Shown here piece after piece: positions 17,338-26,350 of a DNA stretch of 64,000 nt (position 1 is its first letter; each line of letters begins with the position of its first letter). The notes under the pieces are model-generated. The model saw only the letters and a program-made list of their open reading frames with translations, had not been told where the DNA came from and did no database searches. This stretch comes from Christensenellaceae bacterium (GTDB taxonomy: Bacteria > Bacillota > Clostridia > Christensenellales > Aristaeellaceae). Position numbers and translations under genes: made by a program. Location: the NCBI GenBank assembly GCA_020025205.1, contig JAHHSO010000008.1, forward strand, positions 6,517 to 70,516, given 5' to 3'.

Positions 17338-18177
17338 TCATGTATGATCCAAACCTGCACGGTGCAGGTGGAGTGCAAGATAAGCCTTATCCTCTTCTGA
17401 AAGGGGGCAGGAAGATTTGCTGCCTAAATAACGGGCAACGTCTTCCGCGCAGGCATATTCAACGGGGAACAACTGACGAATGAAAGCGTTAAACTGCGGA
17501 TCTTTTTGCGACGGATTTTCCCGTTTTGAAAAAGTGCGGAGTGCCAGAAATTTAATATGAATGATCAGCTCGTCATAAGAAAGCGTACCGGGCAGAAGAT
17601 GCAGCCCTTCCTTGCTTTCAAGCAGAGCAAGAATATCGTGCAGCGCCTCTGTGATGCGCATGATTTCGCTCAGAGAATTATCGTATTCCGCATTGACAAG
17701 GTGCAGCGCAATGCTGGCCGCTTCATCGTCAGGGAAAAGCATGTTCATTTCAGACCGGATCAAATCAAGCGCATAGCGTCCAACGGCGTATTCCTGCGGA
17801 TAAAACAGCCGCACTTCTGTTAAAAGTGCATTTTGAAACATCATTCCCTGGCGGAACCGCTCAATTGCAAAGGCGATGTGATCGGTCAGGGTGAGATAAA
17901 GGGATTCGCTGAGACGACGGCCCAGCATATTGCTGGCAAAGTCGACGATATTATTGCACAGCTCAAGCTGTTCCTGCGGAATGGTTCGAAGAATGTTTTT
18001 GAGCTTGTCCGTTTCTGACTGTGTTTCCATACGGAAAATCTTTTCAACAAGAGACTCGTTCAGGTTCGCTCCTGCACGGACGCCGAAGCCCAAACCCCGC
18101 CCCATGGCGACAATTTCATGTCCGTTGTCGTCTATACAGCTGACCACATTGTTGTTGATGACCCGGAGAATTTGCAT
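17338..18177 (-). CDS. BglG/LicT-family transcription antiterminator
   Basis: This RNA-binding regulator prevents termination in the leader of its own operon when the cognate sugar is present. The 279-aa protein has an N-terminal CAT RNA-binding domain (about 1-55, MQILRVINNNVVSC), then PRD1 (about 65-170, with His in LTDHIAFAIER) and PRD2 (about 172-279, with DELIIHIKF and LALHLHR). The ATG at 18177 follows GAGGAGGATGGTCGTT. It is the first gene of the PTS operon and lies directly downstream of a RAT hairpin and overlapping terminator. Confidence 0.95.
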   Translation of the reverse strand: MQILRVINNNVVSCIDDNGHEIVAMGRGLGFGVRAGANLNESLVEKIFRMETQSETDKLKNILRTIPQEQLELCNNIVDFASNMLGRRLSESLYLTLTDHIAFAIERFRQGMMFQNALLTEVRLFYPQEYAVGRYALDLIRSEMNMLFPDDEAASIALHLVNAEYDNSLSEIMRITEALHDILALLESKEGLHLLPGTLSYDELIIHIKFLALRTFSKRENPSQKDPQFNAFIRQLFPVEYACAEDVARYLGSKSSCPLSEEDKAYLALHLHRAGLDHT

Positions 18178-18221
18178 AACGACCATCCTCCTCTTGATAA
18201 ACAGCGCACGAAGGTCAAAAA

Positions 18222-18295
18222 GAAAAAACCAAACCCGGCGAGGCAGAAAAAATGCTTCACCGAATCTGGTCTTGCCTGCCAAACAGTAACAACCC
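18222..18295 (-). promoter_or_regulatory. RAT antiterminator with overlapping intrinsic terminator
   Basis: On the minus strand the ribonucleic antiterminator spans 18295-18268. It contains GGGTTGTTACTG and GGCAGGCAAGACC, closely matching LicT/SacY-type RAT elements. Its last bases overlap the 5' arm ACCAGATTCGG of a terminator whose 3' arm CCGGGTTTGGT (18238-18228) is followed by TTTTTTC. The two structures are mutually exclusive, as in bgl and sac systems. This makes the whole downstream PTS operon inducible by its sugar. Confidence 0.93.
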
Positions 18296-18331
18296 AAATC
18301 ACAGTCGATATATGGTATTGCATCTGACTAG

Positions 18332-18360
18332 ATTATAGCAAATGTAACCTATTTTGTCAA
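18332..18360 (-). promoter_or_regulatory. Consensus promoter of the PTS operon
   Basis: On the minus strand TTGACA (18360-18355) and TATAAT (18337-18332) are perfect hexamers with a 17-bp spacer, about 37 nt upstream of the RAT element. Confidence 0.93.
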
Positions 18361-18378
18361 ATGATTCACGCTAAATTG

Positions 18379-19152
18379 TCAAGAATTTGAGGATAAATTT
18401 TGTAAAGCATGACAGAGGTTTTTTTTAGCTTTGCGAACATCTTCTTCGCTTGTAAAAGTTCGCGTAAATTCATCGGCCACGGGCAGTCCCATGGGCACAC
18501 CTGTACGCTTGAAGCGCATCGCGCCGGGCACGTCATGCTTGGCGGAAAGGTGGAAGGTCTCAGCGCCGGTTTTTTCGGCCAGAAGCGCGATATTTTGGAA
18601 AGAAACACCGCTTCCGGGCATGATGGTGATTCGGCCGGCTGCCTGCTGGACGAGTTTTGCAAGCAGGCTGGCACCCTCCAGCGCTGTTTTTTGCTGGCCG
18701 GAGGTGAGAATGGTGTCAAAGCCAAGAGAAATGGCCTGTTCCAGCGCTTCTTCGGCATTACGGCAGGTGTCAAAAGCTCTGTGCAGCGTCAGATGAAGCC
18801 CATCTGCAGCTTTGCGGCACTGGGAAAGAAAAGGAAGATCAAGCCCGCCATCGGGCGTGAGTGCGCCGACAACAGCGCCGGCTGCGCCCAGCGCGCGCAG
18901 CTGAGAGAGCTGTTCAAGAATTTCAGCCTTTTCGTCGTCCGTATAGCAGAAGTCCCCGAAACGCGGGCGAAGCAGCACATTGACGGGAAGCTGCGTCCTT
19001 GCAGCGGCATGTCTGATGAGATAGGCAGAGGGGGACGTGCCGCCGATGATGAGGTTGGCGCAAAGTTCCAGCCGGTCGGCACCGCCGCGCTTGGCGGCCA
19101 TGGCGGATTCCATAGAATCCACACAGATTTCAATATGAATATTGTCCATCAT
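18379..19152 (-). CDS. cutC: CutC-family protein
   Basis: CutC proteins are TIM-barrel proteins historically linked to copper homeostasis; their biochemical role is unsettled. The 257-aa protein shows IEICVDSMESAMAAKRGGAD at the N-terminus, LLRPRFGDFCYTDDE and GPGSGVSF-like PGSGVSFQNIALLAEKTGAE. I start at the ATG at 19152, where ATGA overlaps the upstream YfhO stop; AAGGAAG lies upstream. A second ATG three bases in is equally possible. Co-transcribed with the YfhO gene. Confidence 0.92.
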   Translation of the reverse strand: MMDNIHIEICVDSMESAMAAKRGGADRLELCANLIIGGTSPSAYLIRHAAARTQLPVNVLLRPRFGDFCYTDDEKAEILEQLSQLRALGAAGAVVGALTPDGGLDLPFLSQCRKAADGLHLTLHRAFDTCRNAEEALEQAISLGFDTILTSGQQKTALEGASLLAKLVQQAAGRITIMPGSGVSFQNIALLAEKTGAETFHLSAKHDVPGAMRFKRTGVPMGLPVADEFTRTFTSEEDVRKAKKNLCHALQNLSSNS

Positions 19153-21491
19153 CAATCTTCCTTACGTGTGTTTTTGCGCTTCAGCATCCAGACATACAGG
19201 CTCAGGCAGGCGGCAGCGGTCAAACTCATGAGAATGCCAAGCGTCAACCCGCGTGTGTGATACTCAAAGCGGATGTTGTGTTCACCGGGCTGGACGAATA
19301 CGCTCATGAATGCAACGTCACACGGAATGATCTCCGTTTCTTCGCCATCGACAAAGGCGGTGAAGCCCTTATCGTATGGGATTGTGAACACGACAAGCCC
19401 TGCTTCCTTGGCGGAAATATGCGCAGAGAAGCCGTCTGAACGGGTTTCAAAGGTGTCGCAGGCATTGTCCTGAAGCCTTTGGACGCTGCTTGTCCAGTCC
19501 GGAATATTGTAGACATCCAGCGTTTGCATCTGCGGCGCGAAGCGCTTCAGTTCTTCATCTTCCAGCGTCACACTGGCGAGCATCACAGGCCCCACAGTTT
19601 CAGCATCCATGCGCTGGTGATGCGTGCCGGTGCAGACGGTTTGCAAAAAGCCCATTGGCACGGCGTTCGGGTTGGTGTATACGGGAATGCCGTTCTCATC
19701 GCGGCTGTAAACAAATCCGTCCGGCGCAGGGGTTTTGTCCAGATCATAATAGGAAGAGACGCTCAAAAGCGCACGGATGGGCGCCGAATGATCCGGCGGA
19801 CGGACGGTGGTCGATTCATCGTAACCGAAGCCAGCCATGGAGACAAAACGCCCAACGACAGAGGCACGCAGAGACATGAAACTCGTCAGCGAAGATGCAC
19901 CGCGAAGAAGGCCGTAATTGCGCAGTTTTCCGCCGTAGTCAATGCGCTGCCAGCCGGGAAGCTCCTGCTGCTGGAGGGCAGCCAGTGTGGGATCTGCAAT
20001 TTCGCCAAGCGTATAGATGCCGTTTCCGGGGCCTTCCCCACCGGACAAAAGGTATCGGTCGTTGACGGAGATAAAACCGGCATACTGAATGACCGCCGCG
20101 GCACAGACGACGGCGAGCATCGTCTTAAACGATACGCGGCGAAGAATCAAAAAGAGCATCGCACCTCCGCTGAGGAGCGCAAGCAGAAGGGACAATATGC
20201 GGAAAACGTCTGTACCATAAGCGCCTGTGCGGCGCGCGGCAAGCATTTGCCCAATCTGCTGGGGCAGATGCTCAAGCAGACTTTGAGGCAAAAGGAATGG
20301 AACGGTCAAAAGCACGGCAAGGCCGGTCAGCACGGCAAAGGAGATGAGAAAGGATGTCCGATCATCGTTCATTTTTTCAAGCGCGTACAGTGTGGAAAGC
20401 ACCAGCAGCAGAACAAGCCCGTACCACCAGCGGGTGTATGCTGTATTGGTTTCCATCACGAACAGACCGCATAACACGGGCACACAGGAAAATACGCCGA
20501 GGAGAGCCAGAAGCACCTTGAGCCAGCGGTGCTTCTTCTGCCGGAAGGCAAACACAAGAACGCCTGTCAGACCGAAAACGGGAAGATAGGCCGCTGTGGA
20601 TGACCAGCTGTTGGCATCGCCGTAATAAGCGTGGACGACGTGGCTTTCGATAGGCATAATGAGGGAGCGCAGTCTTTCCAGCAGAACGGCGGGCGTATAG
20701 CGCTGGGCAAGGAGCGATGTATCGCTTGCGCCCGTCCTTGTGATGGAGAGCATGAAGCGCATCGCCGGAACCAGCAGTACGCCTGCCAGCGCACAGCCTA
20801 TGGCGCATTCAAACACCGTGAAAAAGATGCGGCGGAAACTGCGATAGGGTTTCCAGTCGTCGCTGAAAAAGCGGCAGATAAAATAGAGCGCCGCCAGCAG
20901 TGCAGTGGACAGCATGAAATAGTAATTGGTGAGCGTATTGAGCCCGCAAAAGAGCGCCAGAAGGCCGGGATGCGGGCGGCTGCTCATGGCCAGTTCAAGG
21001 CCAAGAAGCACGAGAGGAAAGCATGCAATGACTTCGGTAAAGTGATAAAACTGGGTGTTGATGAGCGTAAAGGAAGAGAACGTGTACAGGATGCTGCCAA
21101 GAAGCGCGAGACGCTCATTTTTGATCATCTGCTTGAAATAACAGAACGCACACAGTGCGCATACAGCATACTTTAAAACGGCCATGATGCTGATGCCAAA
21201 AGGAATCAGTGCTTCGGGCAGAAGAGCCAGCGGCCAGACGAACGGACTGCCCAGCGTATAGAATGCATAGCTGCCAACGGCAGGAGCACCTAAAAAGGTG
21301 TTGAAACTATAGCTGTCAAGTCCGGCGCGCAGGATGCGGCGTGTTTCCAAAATAAAGGGAAGCTGCTGCTCGATAAAGTCTCCGCGCGTGACAAAACGCC
21401 CATGATAGGGAAGGATAGCGGGGGAAAGCGCCAGAAAAGCGAGAAGCGCTCCAAGCAGAAACGCGTGAGCGGCGGTGATGCGTTTTTTCAT
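19152..21491 (-). CDS. YfhO-family polytopic membrane protein
   Basis: YfhO proteins resemble GT-C membrane glycosyltransferases and act in modification of cell-wall polymers such as teichoic acids in Bacillus. The 779-aa protein has about a dozen hydrophobic helices over residues 10-470. The conserved extracytoplasmic loop FVTRGDFIEQQLPFIL early on carries the acidic pair expected of GT-C catalytic sites. A soluble C-terminal half follows, ending in a last transmembrane helix (TLGILMSLTAAACLSLYVWM) and a basic tail. I start at MKKRITA (21491), preceded by AGAGG; an ATG 24 nt upstream has no ribosome site. The acceptor is unknown. Confidence 0.88.
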   Translation of the reverse strand: MKKRITAAHAFLLGALLAFLALSPAILPYHGRFVTRGDFIEQQLPFILETRRILRAGLDSYSFNTFLGAPAVGSYAFYTLGSPFVWPLALLPEALIPFGISIMAVLKYAVCALCAFCYFKQMIKNERLALLGSILYTFSSFTLINTQFYHFTEVIACFPLVLLGLELAMSSRPHPGLLALFCGLNTLTNYYFMLSTALLAALYFICRFFSDDWKPYRSFRRIFFTVFECAIGCALAGVLLVPAMRFMLSITRTGASDTSLLAQRYTPAVLLERLRSLIMPIESHVVHAYYGDANSWSSTAAYLPVFGLTGVLVFAFRQKKHRWLKVLLALLGVFSCVPVLCGLFVMETNTAYTRWWYGLVLLLVLSTLYALEKMNDDRTSFLISFAVLTGLAVLLTVPFLLPQSLLEHLPQQIGQMLAARRTGAYGTDVFRILSLLLALLSGGAMLFLILRRVSFKTMLAVVCAAAVIQYAGFISVNDRYLLSGGEGPGNGIYTLGEIADPTLAALQQQELPGWQRIDYGGKLRNYGLLRGASSLTSFMSLRASVVGRFVSMAGFGYDESTTVRPPDHSAPIRALLSVSSYYDLDKTPAPDGFVYSRDENGIPVYTNPNAVPMGFLQTVCTGTHHQRMDAETVGPVMLASVTLEDEELKRFAPQMQTLDVYNIPDWTSSVQRLQDNACDTFETRSDGFSAHISAKEAGLVVFTIPYDKGFTAFVDGEETEIIPCDVAFMSVFVQPGEHNIRFEYHTRGLTLGILMSLTAAACLSLYVWMLKRKNTRKED

Positions 21492-21546
21492 GCTGAAACC
21501 TCTGAAAAGCGGCAAATGCCAAAGTATATAAATTAAGTATAAGGAG

Positions 21547-21576
21547 TTGCACGGTCTGTGTCAAGGCGTGTATAAT
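21547..21576 (+). promoter_or_regulatory. Promoter of sbcDC
   Basis: TTGCAC (21547-21552) and TATAAT (21571-21576) are 18 bp apart. The ATG at 21575 lies inside the -10 box and cannot be the translation start of sbcD. Confidence 0.8.
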
Positions 21577-21604
21577 GAAAGCAATTGTTAAGGAGGGAAA
21601 GCGG

Positions 21605-22723
21605 TTGAAGATCTTACATATATCTGATTTGCATCTGGGAAAAAGAGTGTTTGAATATTCGATGATCCAAGAGCAGAAATACATGCTCAGTCAGGTGCTT
21701 CAAATGGCGCAGTCGGCAGATTTGACGCTGATTGCAGGCGATATCTACGACAGGCAGGTGCCGCCTGCCGAGGCAGTGAGGCTTTTTGATGACTTTCTCA
21801 CCGATATGCGGGCTCAGGGAAGTCCGGTTGCGCTGATTGCAGGCAATCATGACAGCGCCGAGCGAGTGGCCTTCGGCGCACAGCTTTTTAAGGAAAGCGG
21901 CGTATATCTGTCTCGGGTTTATGATGGAACAATACAGAAGCTCACATTTGAAGATGAATATGGGACAGTTTGCGTATATCTTCTGCCCTTTGTTAAGCCT
22001 GCGCATGTCCGTGCAGCGACTGGGCGGCCGGAGATTGAAGGATATACAGCTGCTGTTGAAGCTGCCATTGAGGGAATGCACATAGACCTGTCGGTGCGCA
22101 ACGTGCTTGTGGCGCATCAGTTTGTGACGGGTGCTGTCCGGAGTGAGTCTGAGGAAATCGCCGTTGGCGGATTGGACGGCGTAGACGCATCTGTATTCAG
22201 TGCGTTTGACTATGTGGCGCTGGGACATCTGCATGCAGCGCAGTCCCTGATGGATGGCCGTGTACGTTACAGCGGTGCACCGCTTTGCTATGCGTTTTCG
22301 GAAGCAGGACGACATAAAGGGGCGCTGCTGGTCGATTTAAAGGAGAAAGGACATATGGAAGTTCAGCAGCTGCCATTCGTCCCTTTGCATGCCTTCAGAA
22401 AGGTGCGCGGCAGGTTTGAGGAAATTTTGAATCTGGACAATGCCTGCGAAGATTATGTGCAGGTGACGCTGACAGATGAGGATGACGTGCCGGACGCCGC
22501 TGCCAAGCTGACGGCAATCTATCCCAGGCTGGCGCAGGTGCTGTATGACAATGCGCGCACGAGGGCGGCACAGGCGGATTTCAGCGTGGGGTCGTCACAG
22601 AATAAGGAGCCGATTGAGCTGTTTGAGGAACTGTATCAGATGCAGAACGGCGAAACGCTGTCCAAAGAACAGCGGGCGCTTGTCATGGGCATGATGGAAA
22701 AAATCTGGGAGGAAGACGCATGA
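21605..22723 (+). CDS. sbcD: Nuclease SbcD (Mre11-like)
   Basis: SbcD is the Mn-dependent nuclease subunit of the SbcCD complex, which opens DNA hairpins and trims blocked ends. The 372-aa protein has the calcineurin-type motifs SDLHLGK, GDIYDRQ, GNHDS, LVAHQF and GHLH in order, then a capping domain. I choose TTG at 21605, which stands 7 nt after AAGGAGGG; the in-frame ATG 30 nt upstream is part of the -10 promoter box. The stop overlaps sbcC by 4 nt. Confidence 0.95.
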   Translation: MKILHISDLHLGKRVFEYSMIQEQKYMLSQVLQMAQSADLTLIAGDIYDRQVPPAEAVRLFDDFLTDMRAQGSPVALIAGNHDSAERVAFGAQLFKESGVYLSRVYDGTIQKLTFEDEYGTVCVYLLPFVKPAHVRAATGRPEIEGYTAAVEAAIEGMHIDLSVRNVLVAHQFVTGAVRSESEEIAVGGLDGVDASVFSAFDYVALGHLHAAQSLMDGRVRYSGAPLCYAFSEAGRHKGALLVDLKEKGHMEVQQLPFVPLHAFRKVRGRFEEILNLDNACEDYVQVTLTDEDDVPDAAAKLTAIYPRLAQVLYDNARTRAAQADFSVGSSQNKEPIELFEELYQMQNGETLSKEQRALVMGMMEKIWEEDA

Positions 22724-25488
22724 GACCGATTCATTTGACCCTCTGCGCATTAGGACCGTACGCAGGAAAGACGGATGTTGAATTCGATCGGCTGGGCACA
22801 AGCGGGCTGTACCTGATTTCGGGCGACACCGGCGCAGGAAAAACAACGCTTTTTGATGCGATTACATTTGCACTTTACGGTGAAGCCAGCGGATCAGAAC
22901 GCGCTGGATCGATGCTCAGGAGCAAGTATGCCAAGCCGGATACTGAGACGTTTGTGGAAATGACGTTTGCACATCTGGGCAGTGTGTACAAGGTGCGCAG
23001 AAATCCGGAGTATGAAAGAAAGAGACGGCGCGGAGAAGGCATGACAGTCCAGAAGGCAGATGCACTGCTCACGTGGCCGGATGGACGGGTGACGACAGGC
23101 AGCCGAGACGTCATCGCAGAAGTGGAAAATCTGATTGGACTGAAGCGAGAGCAGTTTGCACAGATCGGCATGATTGCTCAGGGCGATTTTAAACGCCTGC
23201 TTCTGGCGGATACGGAAGACCGGTGCGAGATTCTGAGGAAGATTTTTCATACGGAGCGTTTTGAAAAGCTGCAAAAGATGCTTGGAGAGCGCGCCAATGC
23301 CCTGAAACGGGAGGCAGAAGCAGCGGAGCGCGCCGTGCTTCACGATGCGCAGCAGCTGGAGGTACCACCGGAACTGCAGACGGAATTTGAGCCGTACAGC
23401 AGAGAGCCGTCGTGGGCGAATCTGCCGAACCGTGTGGATCTGGCGCAGCGGGGCATGGCGCTGGACGAGGAAAGAAAAGAGCAGAATGCCCAGAAGATTC
23501 AGAAACTGACAGAGGCAAATGGCCTTCTCAGGGAACACATCGGCAGGGCACGTCAGCTTGAAAAGACAAAAAGCAGGCTTGAAGCACTCAGACAGCTGGA
23601 GAGCGAGGCCGTTCCGCGCGAAAAAGCGGCAGCGGAAGCGGTGCAGGAAGCCGAAACGTTCAAACCGCAGATTGAAGAACTGACGCGTCAGATGGGCGTT
23701 CTTTCTGAACGCATGGGCGATTATGCGCGCATGGCTGTCCTTGAAGCGGAAGCAAAAACGGCAGAAACGGCGGCGCAGAATGCACAGTATGCGGCACAGG
23801 ACAATCACAGACAGGCAGATGAGCTGAAAGCCAAGATTGAAAAGGCTCGTCAGATGGTGGAGGGGCTTGGCGATGTGCAGGCGGAGCAGGCAAAGGCCGA
23901 GGCGGAAGCAGAAAAAGCAGAGGCTGAAATCGTCCAGCTGGAGGCGCTTCTTGTAAGCCTTGAGGATGAAGCTGTCAAGCGCGCGAAAAAGGAAGCGGCA
24001 GGCACGCTGGACGTGCAGGCACGCCGGACGAAGGATGACATGCAGGCCCGGTATGCACAGGCTGAACGGCTTTTCTTCGGCGCACAGGCGGGACTTCTGG
24101 CGCAGCAGCTGGAGAACAACGCTCCCTGCCCGGTCTGCGGTTCCACCCATCACCCGGCACCGGCGGAAAAGCTGGAAGGAGCGCCAACGGAAGAGGAGCT
24201 GAATGCGCTTCGCACAAAGCGCGTAAAAGCGGAAGAAAAAGCCGCTTCTGCCTATGCGGAGGCGATGCGTGCAGCGGAAGCTCATGAGGCGGCGGAAGAA
24301 ACTTCGCGCAGGCAGGCCAGGCTGCTTCTGGGGGCATACCAGCCCGACAGCGCCAGACAGCAGACAGAGGCACGCTGCGAAGCGCTGAAAGCCAGAAAGA
24401 AAGAAGCTGAAAAAACAGCAGGTGTGCTGCTTGAGCGCATTGAAAAGCTGAAAAAAACGCAGAAACTGATTCCTGAAAAGGAACGGGATGTGCAGAAGCT
24501 GGACGAAAGGGAACAGGAAGAACAGAAAAAGGCCGCAGCCAAGAACGCTGAAGGCCGGGAAAAGCGGGAACAGGTTCAGGCGCTGATAAAGAATCTGCCA
24601 TATGCCGATGCGAAAGAGGCACAGAAGCATCTTGATGCGATGAAGCGTGAAAAGACGCAGAAGGAAACGCAGATTGAGGCGGCAAAAACGGCGTGGGATC
24701 GGGCCAAAGAAACATTGACGAGCCTGAGTGCCGAGCGAAAAGCACTGGACAAGTCGCTTGAAGAAGCGGAAAAGGAAGAGCCGCTTGCGATTCTGGAAAG
24801 CCGTGACGGCCAGATGCAGCAGGAAATCAAGCTGCTTCAGGAAGCTGACAAAAAACTGCATACACGCCTTTCTATCAACGAAGAGACGCTCAGCCGTCTG
24901 CGAAAGGAAATGACAGACAGCAGGACGATAAGGGAGAAGGCACAGCTGGCGGCTTCTCTTGATGCGACCGCCAACGGCAAGCTCTCCGGGCGCGAAAAGG
25001 TCAAGCTGGAAACCTATGTGCAGATGGCCTGTTTCGACCGCGTGATTGCCCGCGCGAATCTGCGCCTTTCGGGGATGACGGACAATCAGTACGAACTCAG
25101 GCGCCGTGCATCTGCCGGCAATATGAGCAGGCAGAGCGGACTGGATATGGAGGTTGTCGATCATGCCAATGGCAGCACCCGTGATGTGCGCACGCTCTCC
25201 GGCGGAGAATCGTTCATGGCTTCCTTGTCCCTTGCGCTGGGCATGAGTGATGAGATACAGTCCGGGGCGGGCGGCGTCCGGCTGGATTCACTGTTTGTGG
25301 ATGAGGGGTTCGGCTCGCTTGACGCGCAGACGCTTTCGCAGGCGCTCAAAGTGCTGACGGGACTGACTGAAGGGGAGCGGCTTGTGGGTATCATTTCCCA
25401 TGTAGAAGAGCTGAACAGGCGGATTGACAAAAAGATTCTCGTCAAAAAGGATCGAACAGGCACGAGCCACGTTCAGATCGAGGTTTGA
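22720..25488 (+). CDS. sbcC: SMC-like ATPase SbcC (Rad50-like)
   Basis: SbcC is the ATPase that bridges and gates DNA for SbcD. The 922-aa protein has an N-terminal Walker A GDTGAGKTTLFDAI (about residue 33) and two very long Ala/Glu/Lys coiled-coil arms (about 180-460 and 490-760). A zinc hook CPVCGSTHHP lies at the apex (about residue 470). The C-terminal signature LSGGESFMASLSLALG and Walker B SLFVDEGFGSLD complete the ATPase. The length is a little below the ~1000-1050 of many SbcC proteins. Overlapping ATGA with sbcD shows co-translation. Confidence 0.96.
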   Translation: MRPIHLTLCALGPYAGKTDVEFDRLGTSGLYLISGDTGAGKTTLFDAITFALYGEASGSERAGSMLRSKYAKPDTETFVEMTFAHLGSVYKVRRNPEYERKRRRGEGMTVQKADALLTWPDGRVTTGSRDVIAEVENLIGLKREQFAQIGMIAQGDFKRLLLADTEDRCEILRKIFHTERFEKLQKMLGERANALKREAEAAERAVLHDAQQLEVPPELQTEFEPYSREPSWANLPNRVDLAQRGMALDEERKEQNAQKIQKLTEANGLLREHIGRARQLEKTKSRLEALRQLESEAVPREKAAAEAVQEAETFKPQIEELTRQMGVLSERMGDYARMAVLEAEAKTAETAAQNAQYAAQDNHRQADELKAKIEKARQMVEGLGDVQAEQAKAEAEAEKAEAEIVQLEALLVSLEDEAVKRAKKEAAGTLDVQARRTKDDMQARYAQAERLFFGAQAGLLAQQLENNAPCPVCGSTHHPAPAEKLEGAPTEEELNALRTKRVKAEEKAASAYAEAMRAAEAHEAAEETSRRQARLLLGAYQPDSARQQTEARCEALKARKKEAEKTAGVLLERIEKLKKTQKLIPEKERDVQKLDEREQEEQKKAAAKNAEGREKREQVQALIKNLPYADAKEAQKHLDAMKREKTQKETQIEAAKTAWDRAKETLTSLSAERKALDKSLEEAEKEEPLAILESRDGQMQQEIKLLQEADKKLHTRLSINEETLSRLRKEMTDSRTIREKAQLAASLDATANGKLSGREKVKLETYVQMACFDRVIARANLRLSGMTDNQYELRRRASAGNMSRQSGLDMEVVDHANGSTRDVRTLSGGESFMASLSLALGMSDEIQSGAGGVRLDSLFVDEGFGSLDAQTLSQALKVLTGLTEGERLVGIISHVEELNRRIDKKILVKKDRTGTSHVQIEV

Positions 25489-25570
25489 CGCACGAAATAA
25501 ATTTCTTCCAGTAAGGCATACCTTGTGTATTTTCTGATTTACAGCGTGCTGGATAAGGAGGATTTCAAAG

Positions 25571-25960
25571 ATGAATTTTAATAAAATGATACCGGAACTT
25601 TCCGTTTTTGATATTGGACAGACAATCGCATTTTATAAAAAGTTAGGCTTTGAAATAATCTATGAAAGACCTGAGGACTTGTTCGCTTTTATGTCTTTTG
25701 AAGAAAGTCAATTCATGTTTGAGCAAATCCACAATGATGGATGGAATATAGGGGAGATGCATTATCCATTGGGGCAAGGTGTAAATTTTTCTATTGAAGC
25801 AGACGAAATTGAATGTTTATATAAGAGGCTAAAAGAAGAGAAAATGGAGTTTTATAGGGATTTGAAAACCTCTTATTACCGTGTCAACGACAAATGTGTA
25901 GAACAAAAAGAATTCTTAATACAAGATCCCAATGGATATTTATTGAGATTTACAAATTGA
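25571..25960 (+). CDS. VOC-fold (glyoxalase/bleomycin-resistance-like) protein
   Basis: The 129-aa protein is a single vicinal-oxygen-chelate domain: N-terminal MIPELSVFDIGQTIAFYKK, the FYKKLGF helix, and the C-terminal EFLIQDPNGYLLRFTN that usually supplies a metal-ligand position or its drug-binding equivalent. It is similar in size to bleomycin-resistance proteins, but the ligand set is not clear enough to claim resistance. AAGGAGG precedes the ATG. The gene and its surroundings (25.5-26.3 kb) are markedly AT-rich compared with the sbcC and dehydrogenase genes on either side, suggesting recent acquisition. Confidence 0.85.
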   Translation: MNFNKMIPELSVFDIGQTIAFYKKLGFEIIYERPEDLFAFMSFEESQFMFEQIHNDGWNIGEMHYPLGQGVNFSIEADEIECLYKRLKEEKMEFYRDLKTSYYRVNDKCVEQKEFLIQDPNGYLLRFTN

Positions 25961-26063
25961 GTAATCAGAATGTATCTAACACTGTCTGCTAACAACACAC
26001 TGTGCCAAGTAGGAATCGTCAGCCCAACGCTATGTATTTGAAAATTGGGAGAAGACAAAATAT

Positions 26064-26234
26064 ATGAAAAAGAATAGATGGGTAGCGTATATACATTGGG
26101 GACTATGTGCGGGTAATCTTTTAGTAGCAGCCTTGATCAGCGATACTGGAATAACGAAAGAAGTTATGCTATATTTGATACTGGCAGTAGTGTGGTTATT
26201 CAGTGGATTCATATATTGGAAGAGAGAAAAATGA
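26064..26234 (+). CDS. Small two-helix membrane protein (56 aa), unknown
   Basis: The frame ATG 26064 to TGA 26234 encodes 56 residues with two hydrophobic helices, YIHWGLCAGNLLVAAL (about 9-24) and EVMLYLILAVVWLFSGFIYW (about 33-52), and a basic KREK end. A GGGAGAAG sequence lies 8-10 nt upstream. It shares the AT-rich composition of the VOC gene before it and is followed by a good terminator, which supports it being a real gene. No family is recognised. Confidence 0.55.
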   Translation: MKKNRWVAYIHWGLCAGNLLVAALISDTGITKEVMLYLILAVVWLFSGFIYWKREK

Positions 26235-26263
26235 ATTCCAATCAGCTAACAATTTATAAAAAC

Positions 26264-26297
26264 AAGGAGTGCATCAAACCTGATACACTCCTTATTT
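26264..26297. terminator. Bidirectional terminator between the AT-rich patch and the dehydrogenase
   Basis: AAGGAGTGCATCA (26264-26276) pairs with TGATACACTCCTT (26281-26293) around AACC, followed by ATTTGTTT; the other strand has TTGTTTTTAT. It can serve both converging units. Confidence 0.85.
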
Positions 26298-26350
26298 GTT
26301 TGAACATTTCTATGGCTTAATGATTACAAAAAAGTTTTTTATAATCAGAA

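Noticed and set aside
21575..21604. ATG start for sbcD upstream of the TTG
   Set aside because: The ATG is part of the -10 promoter box and lies before the AAGGAGGG ribosome site.
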